A program made the position numbers and the translations under genes. 64,000 nucleotides of DNA from Notamacropus eugenii. Taxonomy: Eukaryota; Chordata; Mammalia; Diprotodontia; Macropodidae. The stretch covers positions 71,220,412-71,284,411 of the forward strand of contig NC_092879.1 in the NCBI RefSeq assembly GCF_028372415.1, written 5' to 3'. Under the pieces are notes generated by a model, which was given only the letters and a program-made list of their open reading frames with translations, did no database searches and was not told the origin of the DNA. Of the stretch, positions 13,901 to 20,672 are shown one piece after another; position 1 is the stretch's first letter, and every line of letters starts with the position of its first letter.

Positions 13901-16900
13901 AAGTCCAGGGGGCCTTTGGAGTATTGGTCCATCAGTTTGAATAAGAATCTGCCACCTTCTTCTGGAAATTAGAAAGTTAGAGGTTAGAGACCTAGGAGTA
14001 TCAACCCCTTGCCCTGCTTTCCGGAGCTCAGTTCCAGAAGGCCTTTAGGCTTTTTCTTCAGCCTGCCTTAAAATCCAAAGATAATGACACCTTATACAGT
14101 CCACTGAAAGGAACGTGACTAGAAGCCAAAGTCAGGAGCCCTGAGTTTGAGTCCCCAGCTCTTCCACTAAGTAACTAGATAACTTTTGCTCCTTCCCTTC
14201 AAAGATGGCTAATTAACACTCATACCATATGGTGCTTGATAGCTTGCTAAATGTGGTTTTTTCTTTTGATTCTGGCTCTCCCTATCTCATCCAGGCTGGA
14301 AGTACAGCTGCCTGCCACCTATGGGCCTGCTCTCACTACTGAGTGGAGAGCCCTGGGCTGGTTTGTCCCCCTGGTGGGGCATGGTCTGGTTGGCCCCCTG
14401 TTCTTAGCCTTACCATAGCTCCTAACTCCTGACTTCAGGCAATCCCCCAGCCTCAGTCACCCTAGTCGAATTACAGGCCCGAGTCACCATGGCCCCACAG
14501 CCCACATGAAGTGCTTTCCTCCAAACAGCTGTGTAAGATAAGAAATATCAATACCCTCATTTTATAGATGGAAACTGAGGCTTAAAAAGGCAGAGCAACT
14601 TGTGTGAATTCATACAGTAAGTTCTGGAGTAGTAACCTGAACCCAGGCCTTTGAACTCCAAGTCCAGTATTCTCTTCATTGGGTCCCATGATGGTTGTCC
14701 CTTCATTAGGAAATAATAAGTGCTCGATATGAGCATATATTGTGATCATACTGCTTCATATTGCCTATTTATTGGTGGATGCCTTGTATTTCCCCAGTGG
14801 GATACAAGTAAACTCCTTGAGTGCAGTAACTGTGTTCATTTTTGTCTCTGAATCCCCAGCACCTCCCCTTATGCTAAATTGAACTCATGGAACGAATGAT
14901 TGAATTTCCTATGAAGTCACTTTGAAACAAGTTTGGTTAAGGCTATTTAAATATACTTCCGATTCTCCAACCCGTGGGGTAGAGCAGGCCTGGTCTAGAG
15001 GCTTGGCTGGCTGATTTCAACATTCATGGGCAAGGTTCATGTGCATTTAAGGGAGTGGTTGAAGCCAAGAATCTAAGACTTTTTGTAGAGTATGAGAATT
15101 CAGAAATTTTCTAAAAGAAAGACAAAAAAAGCCTGGGACACTATGGTGTGGGAGAAAGAACCTTGAACTCAACAAGGAGTTTCTGCTTTATCACTTTACT
15201 ATAGTTACATAGGGAGTAAAGTTACTGGCTCTCCCAGGACTCAGTTTCCCTATCAAATCTGTAATAAGAAAGGGTTGGCTCAGATGATCTTGAAATTGCC
15301 TTGTAGCTCCGAGTGCCTGATTCTCCATTTTCTCCTAACCAACCTGTGTGGGGTAGATAGAATAGCTATTAGTATCCCTCTTTTACAGAGAAAGGAACCA
15401 GCACCCTTGGGAGTCAGAGTGACTACCCCAGAGTAAACTGGGAACTTGTGGGAGAGGCAAGCCTGACATCCAGCTTTATGTGAATTTCTCCCACTGCCTG
15501 AGGGAAGAGATTCTGCTAGTTGTTGGTGGGCACATTTGTTCCATCTTCTCCTTTCCCCAAAACCTAATCACCATGACCCACAGCTTGGAGATTAGTGATA
15601 TCTTGTGTCCCAGGACAGCTTGATCTTCTTGTAGACTCAGTTGAACATGACTGGCAAGCCTTCATTGAGATAGAGAAATTTACATGTGCCTCAAGCATGT
15701 ATTGGCAATAGTCTGAGAATGTTGATAAAATATATTTTTAATAGCATTTAATGGTGTTGGTCTGAGACCGTTGATAAAACACTTTTAATAGCATTTAATG
15801 GTGATGGTTTGAGGTTGTTGATAAAACACTTTTAATAGCATTTATGGTTGATGGTCTGAGGTTGTTGATAAAACATTTTTAATAACATCTGTTGGCAGGG
15901 ATCTGAGATGGTTTGTGGAAACATTTTTAATAGCAGCACGGGGTTTGATTTCTGAGTTAATACCTGCATCTCACGTGCACCCCTTTCTGCTCCTACAGGT
16001 TTCTCCAAGATGATCAGCTTCTGCCTCCCCCTTCAGCCTTTACTCCCACCATGTTCATGCCAAGCACTGATCTAGCCATCCTTGACACACAGCCACTCCC
16101 TGTCCGCCAGTGGCAGCCGCCTCAGGTCTCCCGGAATGAGGTCTGCCTTCAGGTAATGTCCCCAGCAGGAGTAGAGGGACCTTCTGCTAGTGTTTTCAAC
16201 CCACTCCCCTCCGGTCATCAGTGACATCTGGGCAAGAGAGGCTAGAGTGAAGAAAGGACCCTCAGTGGCGAAGTGTAGCTAAGTGTTTGTGGCTGAGGAC
16301 GCAATGCAGCTGTGAACCTGGCGTTCCCAGGGGAGCTTTGTGTCCCCATAGAATTCAGACCTCCCTGCTTTTATGAAATCTGGACCTTATTTTTTTTTAA
16401 AAGGTCACTAATTCACAGTTGTCAAGTGGAAAATGCCCCTGGAATCTAATCTTCCATCGCTTTACCAAAGGATTTACCCCAAGGATTATTGAACGAATGA
16501 GCCCCCACTATTCCATTTCAAATAAGATGCAGCTCTCTAACCTTTGCAGAAATACCCCAGCACAAAAGGAAGTAGCTTTGTGTTTTCGGAGCATTGCAGC
16601 TTTAGAATAAGCTTCTGAGGTCATTAAGTCCAGCCCACACCTGTACAGAAATCCAGGCCCACCCCCCCATCTCTGAGAAGTGGTCCACTGGTCTCTAGTA
16701 GTGGGGATTCATTATTTACCAAGCCAGTTCATTTGCACTTTGGACACCTATGACCAGGAAGTTTTCCCTTACATTGAGCTGGGATGTGCCCTCTCTGGAT
16801 CTTCTACCCAATGTCCCCAGTTCTGTTCTCTGCGACCGAGCAGACCAAGTCTAAACATTCCTGTTCCATAGGGCAGCCCTTCAGAAACTTGAAGGCAGTT

Positions 16901-17446
16901 CTCACCCCCACTCAACCTCAAAGAGAAAAAAATCTTCTCCAAGTTCAACATCCCCAGTTCCCCCAACCATTCCTCCAAATATGGGCTCCTGTCTCCTCTC
17001 GATTTTCTTTCCTCCATTCCTCAAACTTGATGCTTTGATCTTGCCTTGGAAATCAGAGTGTCTGTGACAAATGAGCCTCTCTAGTCTCAGTGGCAGCTCT
17101 CAGTGATTCTGGAGGAGATAGAACAGTTTGCCAAGAGAACACTTGCTTTGGGTGAGCTACGCCTGAGGCTGCCATGAGGTTCTGGTGGCTTCAGACTGAG
17201 ATATCCCCCCCAAAAAAGACCCCCTTGAAGAAAGACTCTGTGGTACCCAGCAGGTTGGCACCAAACATTTGCAATCTGATTAACTGAAGTTTCCTCTTAG
17301 GAATAGTATTTTTTGCTGTCCCTGGATGTGCTAACCCAGTCAGACCTCACTAAACAAAACTGATGGGCCAGGTTGGGGGTGGTAAAGGCCATTCTGACTT
17401 ACTGATGTCTGAATTAGAGAATGCTAAAGCATGGCAACTCTCCCAC

Positions 17447-17494
<48 letters not shown>

Positions 17495-18593
17495 TTAGCA
17501 CAGGGCTATACAGAAGGGGCTGTACTAAGTCCCACGGATCTGTTTTAATAACGAGAGAAACTAGGGATTTTTTATACAGCATTCTTGTCTGTTAGCGGGT
17601 ATAGTGCCACAGGAGCATTTGAAGGCAGTTTGTTCTTTTAACATTCTACCTGCACGCTTCCTTAGACTATTCGTTTGTTCACCAAATCCCACTGTTCTGG
17701 ACAGTAAACGAGGAAGTTTCATTCTGTCCCAGTGGACTTGGAGCTTCCCAGTCAATATGGTCAGAAGCTGCCATTATCACTTGCTGATGCCTACTGTGCT
17801 CAGCCCTGCTCTCATGTAACTTACATCCTCCTTAGTGATGCAAGATGAACACAAGGTAAAGAATGCAACAGCATCCTAGCTGGGTGACCTAGGCAAGTCT
17901 CTTCACCTCAATTTCCTCATCTTTACAAGAGGAATAACAGTAGCTAAATGGCCTCCCTCAATAGTGAATTTGCTGCAGTTGCTGCTAATACCTCTTCATC
18001 TAGTGCTTTGATGGTTTCCAAAGAACGTATATTAGAAAAACTCTGTGATGTAGGTGACACAGGTGTTATTGTCTCCATTTGACAGAACAGGCTCAGAAGG
18101 GTAGGAAGTGACAGGGCCGGAATGCACCCCCAAGTCCCCTGATCCCAAGGAATGTTAAGTGCTCCATGAGTTTGAGGAAGGCAGGAACAAGTGAAGGACT
18201 GTGGGGGCTGGAGGAAGTAGGCCTTTAACTAGGTCCCAAAGAACGAGAAGAGGAGGGGAGGGGGGAAGCCTGGGGTCTGGGCACGTGACAGCAAACCCTG
18301 CCTCTGCTCCCCACATGATGATCTCCAGGCCTAGATTGTCTAAAATGGGCCTCAGTACCTCAAGGGTTCCCCATCCAAGATGGTACTTCTTTAGGTTATC
18401 AGTCAAGGAGCCAAAGGCATTGGGCCAAAGACTCCATCCTCTCTCCTTTTTCTTTCTACAGATTCGTACTCCTGAGGCTGTCCAGGAAAATCAGGCCTCA
18501 GGGCTTTTCCAGGCACCCCAAATATTACAGCCATCTTCTGTGGGCTGCTTCCTGCAATCCCAGCAGCCCAACGACGAGAAGAACTCTAACTAG
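1694..18593 (+). CDS. PASD1: PASD1-like gene, 3' half (seven coding exons, CLOCK-related circadian repressor family)
   Basis: Seven exons join in one reading frame: 1694-1911, 3385-3480, 5076-5327, 10196-10381, 10752-10960, 15999-16152 and 18462-18593, giving about 415 residues to a TAG stop. Every intron is GT-AG; phases are 0 except phase 1 before the first exon seen and phase 2 after 10960. Exon 3 carries a coiled coil (around QQLKEEL...[10 protein letters not shown]) that aligns with the CLOCK exon-19 region (QHLKDQL...ANIHRQQEEL). The later exons resemble human PASD1 as I remember it: [20 protein letters not shown] against GNERVQICLQNPRDVSVP, then GFLQDD against GFYQDE. Human PASD1 is a nuclear cancer-testis protein that represses CLOCK:BMAL1, and its CLOCK-exon-19-like coiled coil is needed for that. 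The PAS-domain exons lie left of the window. A second CLOCK paralogue is the main alternative, but the C-terminus fits PASD1 better. Confidence 0.75.
1912..3384. other. PASD1-like intron
   Basis: No exon was recognised. A CCACCACCA-rich simple stretch lies at 3060-3134. A piece of the dispersed repeat that reads AACTAAACACCTATTATGC lies near 2800. Confidence 0.35.
3385..3480 (+). CDS. PASD1: PASD1-like exon, 32 codons
   Basis: The acceptor is CTACACAG|GGCCAG and the length is 96 nt in phase 0/0, which fits both neighbouring exons. It encodes [20 protein letters not shown] followed by about 12 more residues ending LLEDV. The donor GTG|GTACTT is weak. An earlier GT at 3433 (CACCAG|GTGGCC), which would give a 48-nt exon also in phase 0, is a real alternative. 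No family match of its own was recognised; it is supported by the frame and by its position before the coiled-coil exon. Confidence 0.5.
4626..4770 (+). repeat. tRNA-derived SINE fragment
   Basis: Plus-orientation SINE core: a tRNA-like start around TATAATGGAAGAGTTCTGGC, then AGCCTCAGTTTCCTCCTCTG and TAAAATGGGGAAG. It lies in the intron just before the coiled-coil exon. Confidence 0.6.
5076..5327 (+). CDS. PASD1: PASD1-like exon with CLOCK exon-19-type coiled coil
   Basis: The acceptor is CTTGCAG|CCTAAT, the donor is CCT|GTGCGT, and the length is 84 codons in phase 0/0. Residues about 10-50 form an amphipathic helix, [20 protein letters not shown] followed by [19 protein letters not shown]. 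The heptad pattern and spacing match CLOCK's QHLKDQLEQRT...IHRQQEELRKIQEQLQMV and PASD1's KKLKEQLEERT. In CLOCK this segment binds the repressor CIPC and is lost in the Clock-delta19 mutant. In PASD1 it mediates repression. The rest of the exon is Pro/Ser/Leu-rich. Confidence 0.75.
5328..7570. other. PASD1-like intron, sparse repeats
   Basis: Degraded SINE-like sequence lies at about 6740-6880 (CTCTCATGTTACAGTGGAGG...TCACTTGCCATG). A piece of the dispersed repeat also seen at 57.2 kb lies at about 5750-6030 (ATCCCTGCCTTCCTAGAGCT). No additional exon is evident. Confidence 0.35.
7572..7790 (-). repeat. tRNA-derived SINE, minus orientation
   Basis: Read on the plus strand it shows the reversed core ATTTGATTGTCACAATAATT, then TTTTACAGATGAGAAAATTG, GTCACACAGCTAAATAGGTA, and the tRNA-related end ACCATCTAGCTGCCTG. 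It is full-length for this family but diverged. Confidence 0.75.
7930..9165 (+). mobile_element. L2-type LINE fragment (ORF2 3' part to tail)
   Basis: Plus-strand text shows the L2 order: GCCCTCATCACCTCATACCT, then TTCACAACCTGGTTCCTTCC, CATGCCTGGAATGCTCTCC, and the tail AGAATGGGAGCTCCCTGAGG followed by AGTGCCTGGCACGTAG. Frames are broken many times. Family knowledge supports L2; the insertion is old. Confidence 0.75.
9290..9790 (+). mobile_element. L2-type LINE fragment
   Basis: Contains C/T-rich ORF2-derived text and the L2 tail (GGTGCCTGGAACATAGTAGG, ACTTAATAAATGTCTGTTC). It is followed by a short C-run (9789-9802). It is a separate or rearranged copy next to the one ending at 9165. Confidence 0.65.
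9830..10045 (+). mobile_element. L2-type LINE fragment, tail missing
   Basis: The segment CTCCCATTGCCCCTAAGATC...CTTGTATTAGGCTTTTTGAAC...CTCTAGTCTAGCCAAATTGG corresponds to the L2 region before the tail. It ends about 150 nt before the exon at 10196. Confidence 0.6.
10196..10381 (+). CDS. PASD1: PASD1-like exon, basic segment
   Basis: The acceptor is GGTGTTACAG|CCACCT, the donor is CAG|GTAAGG (near-ideal), and there are 62 codons in phase 0/0. It encodes a strongly basic segment including [17 protein letters not shown], a plausible nuclear localisation signal, followed by [16 protein letters not shown]2 LINE sequence reaches to about 150 nt upstream of the acceptor. Confidence 0.72.
10752..10960 (+). 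CDS. PASD1: PASD1-like exon, Gln-rich start and conserved block
   Basis: The acceptor is CTTTAAAG|CTGCAG, the donor is TGG|GTAAGA, and the 209 nt end in phase 2. It begins [13 protein letters not shown], echoing the long Gln/Lys repeat region of human PASD1. It continues with [19 protein letters not shown], the segment I align to GNERVQICLQNPRDVSVP of human PASD1, and ends in IERRRDITL. Confidence 0.75.
10990..12100 (+). mobile_element. L2-type LINE, longer 3' fragment
   Basis: Text follows L2 ORF2 to tail: CAGCTCCCATGGTTTTCATT, then CTGTGCAGATGACTCCCAG, GATTGGCCTCCTAATTGCTC, AAGACTCAGCTCAAGCACC, and the tail AGTACCTGGCACATCGTAGG. It starts about 30 nt after the exon at 10752-10960, so the LINE nearly abuts the donor site. 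Confidence 0.75.
12227..12429. mobile_element. Palindromic hAT-type MITE, copy B
   Basis: A 203-bp element starts CAGGGGTGGGGAACCTGTGG and ends in its near-exact inverse, CCACAGGTTCCCCACCCTG. Flanking 8-mers GTTTAGAC (12219-12226) and GTTTAGAT (12430-12437) match at 7 of 8. It is the best preserved of the three copies and lies in the intron before the penultimate PASD1-like exon. Confidence 0.85.
12440..13680. other. PASD1-like intron, repeat-poor
   Basis: No recognisable interspersed repeat and no splice-bounded open frame. It runs from the MITE to the start of the 136-bp duplication. Confidence 0.35.
13681..13952. repeat. Exact tandem duplication, 2 x 136 bp
   Basis: Bases 13681-13816 are followed directly by 13817-13952. 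By eye the two copies are identical over all 136 positions. Both begin CAGACCCAGCTGGGCTAATG and end AATAAGAATCTGC. The unit is not a recognised mobile element and is not low-complexity. Perfect identity implies a very recent duplication or an assembly artefact. Confidence 0.95.
14256..14500 (-). pseudogene. 7SL (SRP) RNA pseudogene
   Basis: On the plus strand it reads as reverse-complement 7SL/Alu-like sequence: CTCATCCAGGCTGGAAGTAC near the start, then TAACTCCTGACTTCAGGCAA, CCCCCAGCCTCAGTCACC, and TTACAGGCCCGAGTCACCAT at the far end. The middle (TCACTACTGAGTGGAGAGCC...TCCCCCTGGTGGGGCATGG) resembles the 7SL S domain, which primate Alu lacks, so this is 7SL itself rather than Alu. It is about 230 bp against about 300 bp for the RNA, so part of the centre is deleted. 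A T-rich run (14256-14270) on the left fits a poly(A) tail. Confidence 0.75.
14760..14900 (+). mobile_element. L2 LINE tail fragment
   Basis: Short L2-type 3' end: ACAAGTAAACTCCTTGAGTG, then TTTTTGTCTCTGAATCCCCA and AGCACCTCCCC. Confidence 0.55.
15701..15935. repeat. Short tandem array, about five 47-49 bp units
   Basis: The string TTGATAAAA recurs at 15722, 15771, 15818 and 15865, and a diverged form at 15913. Each is followed by TTTTTAATAGCATTTAATGG-like sequence and GGTCTGAG. Spacing is 49, 47, 47 and 48 bp. It ends about 60 nt before the acceptor of the penultimate PASD1-like exon. Confidence 0.85.
15999..16152 (+). CDS. PASD1: PASD1-like penultimate exon
   Basis: The acceptor is CTCCTACAG|GTTTCT and the donor is CTTCAG|GTAATG. 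The 154 nt complete the split Gly codon and leave phase 0. It encodes [15 protein letters not shown]...[11 protein letters not shown], comparable to GFYQDENC and LPLIDTSNSEA of human PASD1. A short tandem repeat (15701-15935) ends about 60 nt before the exon, close to where a branch point would sit. Confidence 0.73.
16618..17060 (-). mobile_element. CR1/L3-type LINE fragment
   Basis: On the plus strand it is the antisense of the CR1/L3 3' region: GAAGTTTTCCCTTACATTGA, CCCAGTTCTGTTCTCTGCGA, CAGCCCTTCAGAAACTTGAA and CAACATCCCCAGTTCCCCC. It is an ancient, diverged copy in the last PASD1-like intron. Confidence 0.7.
17449..17492. repeat. (AC)n microsatellite
   Basis: Uninterrupted AC dinucleotides for about 44 bp in the last intron of the PASD1-like gene. 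It is likely length-variable. Confidence 0.97.
18462..18593 (+). CDS. PASD1: PASD1-like terminal coding exon with stop
   Basis: The acceptor is a long pyrimidine tract ending CTTTCTACAG|ATTCGT. It has 43 codons and TAG at 18591-18593. It encodes [20 protein letters not shown] and ends NDEKNSN, similar in style to the ...RDSNKPC end of human PASD1. The 3' UTR follows. Confidence 0.72.
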   Translation: MRTPEAVQENQASGLFQAPQILQPSSVGCFLQSQQPNDEKNSN

Positions 18594-18892
18594 AGCCCAT
18601 GGCAAAGAGAGTGAAGAGGGAGCGGACGCTCTGGAGGAGAACCAACACAGGAGGAGGGGGCCTCTGGGATGGGAAGGGGTGGGGTTGGGGGTGGGCTTGA
18701 AAGACTGGCACAGGCTAGAAGTGCTCTAGGGGATGCAGTGCCAGGATATACTTTCTTTTGCTGGTGTAACATTTACTTAGTATTTTAAAACTAGAGAGTA
18801 CATTTCTTTAAGTAATGCTGTAAAAAAAAAGCATCTGCTCAGTGGTGTGATCTAGAACTTGAAACTGTGAGTAGCTACCATCCATCTCTCCC

Positions 18893-18929
<37 letters not shown>

Positions 18930-19890
18930 ACTCACTCACACACACACACACACAGGTTTATACACGTTGCAGTTTTGCAACAATAGCTAGAGTTGCTATA
19001 GCCCTTTTGAGAATCCCTTTCCCTTCAAAGTCAGTCTTTCAAAGTCCTTAATGACCTAGGAGCAAAAGTGATTCCCATAGGTAGGTGTGCTATCTCCTCA
19101 TTCATCAAAGCGCTTGGGACCTGGCCTTGGATTTATTACCAAGCCCCATCCATCACTTTAGGAGGATCCCACTGGTGCCCACTGGGCACTGAAATGCTCA
19201 ACCAGCTGTCAGTTCGATGACCGAGAATTTAGGGCTTTGGAGATTGCTAACAATTCACTGTGAATTTTAGACCAGGTTCTGGAACACCAACTGTAACAAA
19301 GCAGCAGGATCATACTTAAATATTACGTAGAGAACTCTTTTCCTTCAGGGAGTGGGAAGTTACAGCTTGCTTCACGTGATGCTTTATTTTTCATACCTCA
19401 GTCCCATATCGTTTTTCCAAATCATTGGATAACGCTGCTAATTTAACACCACTCATGCCTGAAATTCTTTTTCTTGTCAATGAAACTGTTAGATTTGCAT
19501 TTGGATGTGCAAGTCAACTTGTCCAAGTGTGTGCCTGGTGGCCAGCTGCCTGTCACCTCTGCAGCTGACAGTAGCTTTAGGCCACCAAGATCAACTATCT
19601 ATAATGTTAACAATCCAAGAGTTGTACTGTAGTGGGTTTGACTTTTTTCTTTTAATATTCATTGTTTTGAATTGAAATAATGCTGTTGGGTGGGTATTTT
19701 TCAGTTAGTTTACTTGCAAAAGAAAATGGATTTTTCTTTGTAAAGCGATTGCATAGTGTGCAACCAATTGAAGGAGCCAGCGTTATTAAAAGAATGCTTC
19801 TGGTGTTCATAAATCTGCGTAAAGAAGTAATTGTTTGTATTGATGCTGAACTCATAAACCAATACCATGGCTAGAAGTAGAGAACGCATG
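18594..19890 (+). other. Probable PASD1-like 3' UTR, repeat-poor
   Basis: About 1.3 kb after the stop contains no recognisable interspersed repeat apart from a CA microsatellite. That contrasts with the surrounding sequence. A possible ATTAAA polyadenylation signal sits at about 19783. The true end of the transcript cannot be fixed from sequence alone. Confidence 0.35.
18893..18954. repeat. (AC)n microsatellite in putative 3' UTR
   Basis: AC repeats with a few CTCAC interruptions, about 300 nt after the PASD1-like stop codon. Confidence 0.95.
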
Positions 19891-20455
19891 CTTAACTGCT
19901 TGAATATTGCTGTGGCATCACTGGGTAGACTGGGTCAATGGGAAACTGATATTGGAGATACAGGCCAAAGTCTGGGGCCCTTGAAGCAGGCCTGTTCCCT
20001 GATGCCTGTTCCTTGATTGGGAATGGGGTACGTGCCCATTTCTGTAACTTTCATTTCAGCCTTGGGAGGCAAGCAATGTGTCATCTTCATTTTACCCTCA
20101 GAGAGGTTGGGTGACTTGCCCAGCATCACGTGACCAGTAAGACCCTGAGGCATAGAGTTCTACCCTAGATCTTTCCTTCTCCCCCCAAGGCCAGCATGCC
20201 TTCCACAGGAACTAAAAAGTCCTCATACCTCCCAAATGGAGAGTGGTCTATGATCTTCAGAGCCTTTGAATGAGCATTCTCTTCCTTGATTTTCACTCCA
20301 AAATAAGCAGGCTGGAGACAGTTAGTTCCACATTACAGATAAGAAAATTGAGGCTCAGGCAAGTGACAAGTTTTCTAACATGACTGGGTAGTGTCAAGAG
20401 TCAGGGCCAGAAGCCAGGCCTTGTGACTTGGAGCACTTTGCTGGATATGGTTCTG
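19891..20455. other. Intergenic, degraded SINE pieces
   Basis: Contains SINE-like strings (GGTTGGGTGACTTGCCCAGC near 20105; AAGAAAATTGAGGCTCAGGC near 20340) but no gene. Confidence 0.4.
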
Positions 20456-20672
20456 AGGCAGCTGGGTAGTATAGTGGATAGGGCTGTCCCTGCGGTCTAG
20501 AAGTTCTGAGTTTAAATTTTGCCTCAGTCATCTTACTAGCTATACAGCCTAGTCAGTTAACCTCTCGGCCTCAGTTTCCTAATCTAGAAAGTGAAAATAA
20601 TAATAGCACCTGCTTGCCCAGAGGAATTGTCATGATAAGATGAGTTGCAAAGCACTTTGTAAACCTAAGTAC
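20456..20672 (+). repeat. tRNA-derived SINE, plus orientation
   Basis: The start GAGGCAGCTGGGTAGTATAG and GGATAGGGCTGTCCC are followed by GGCCTCAGTTTCCTAATCTA and ATAATAATAGCACCTGCTTG. It ends in CAAAGCACTTTGTAAACC. It is a near full-length member of the common marsupial-type family. Confidence 0.8.

Noticed and set aside
14269-14500. Alu element (primate contamination)
   Set aside because: The centre follows the 7SL S domain rather than a dimeric Alu, and identity to Alu ends is only moderate.
17449-18954. CRISPR-like or other direct-repeat arrays
   Set aside because: The AC tracts are plain microsatellites in a vertebrate genome. There are no spacers.
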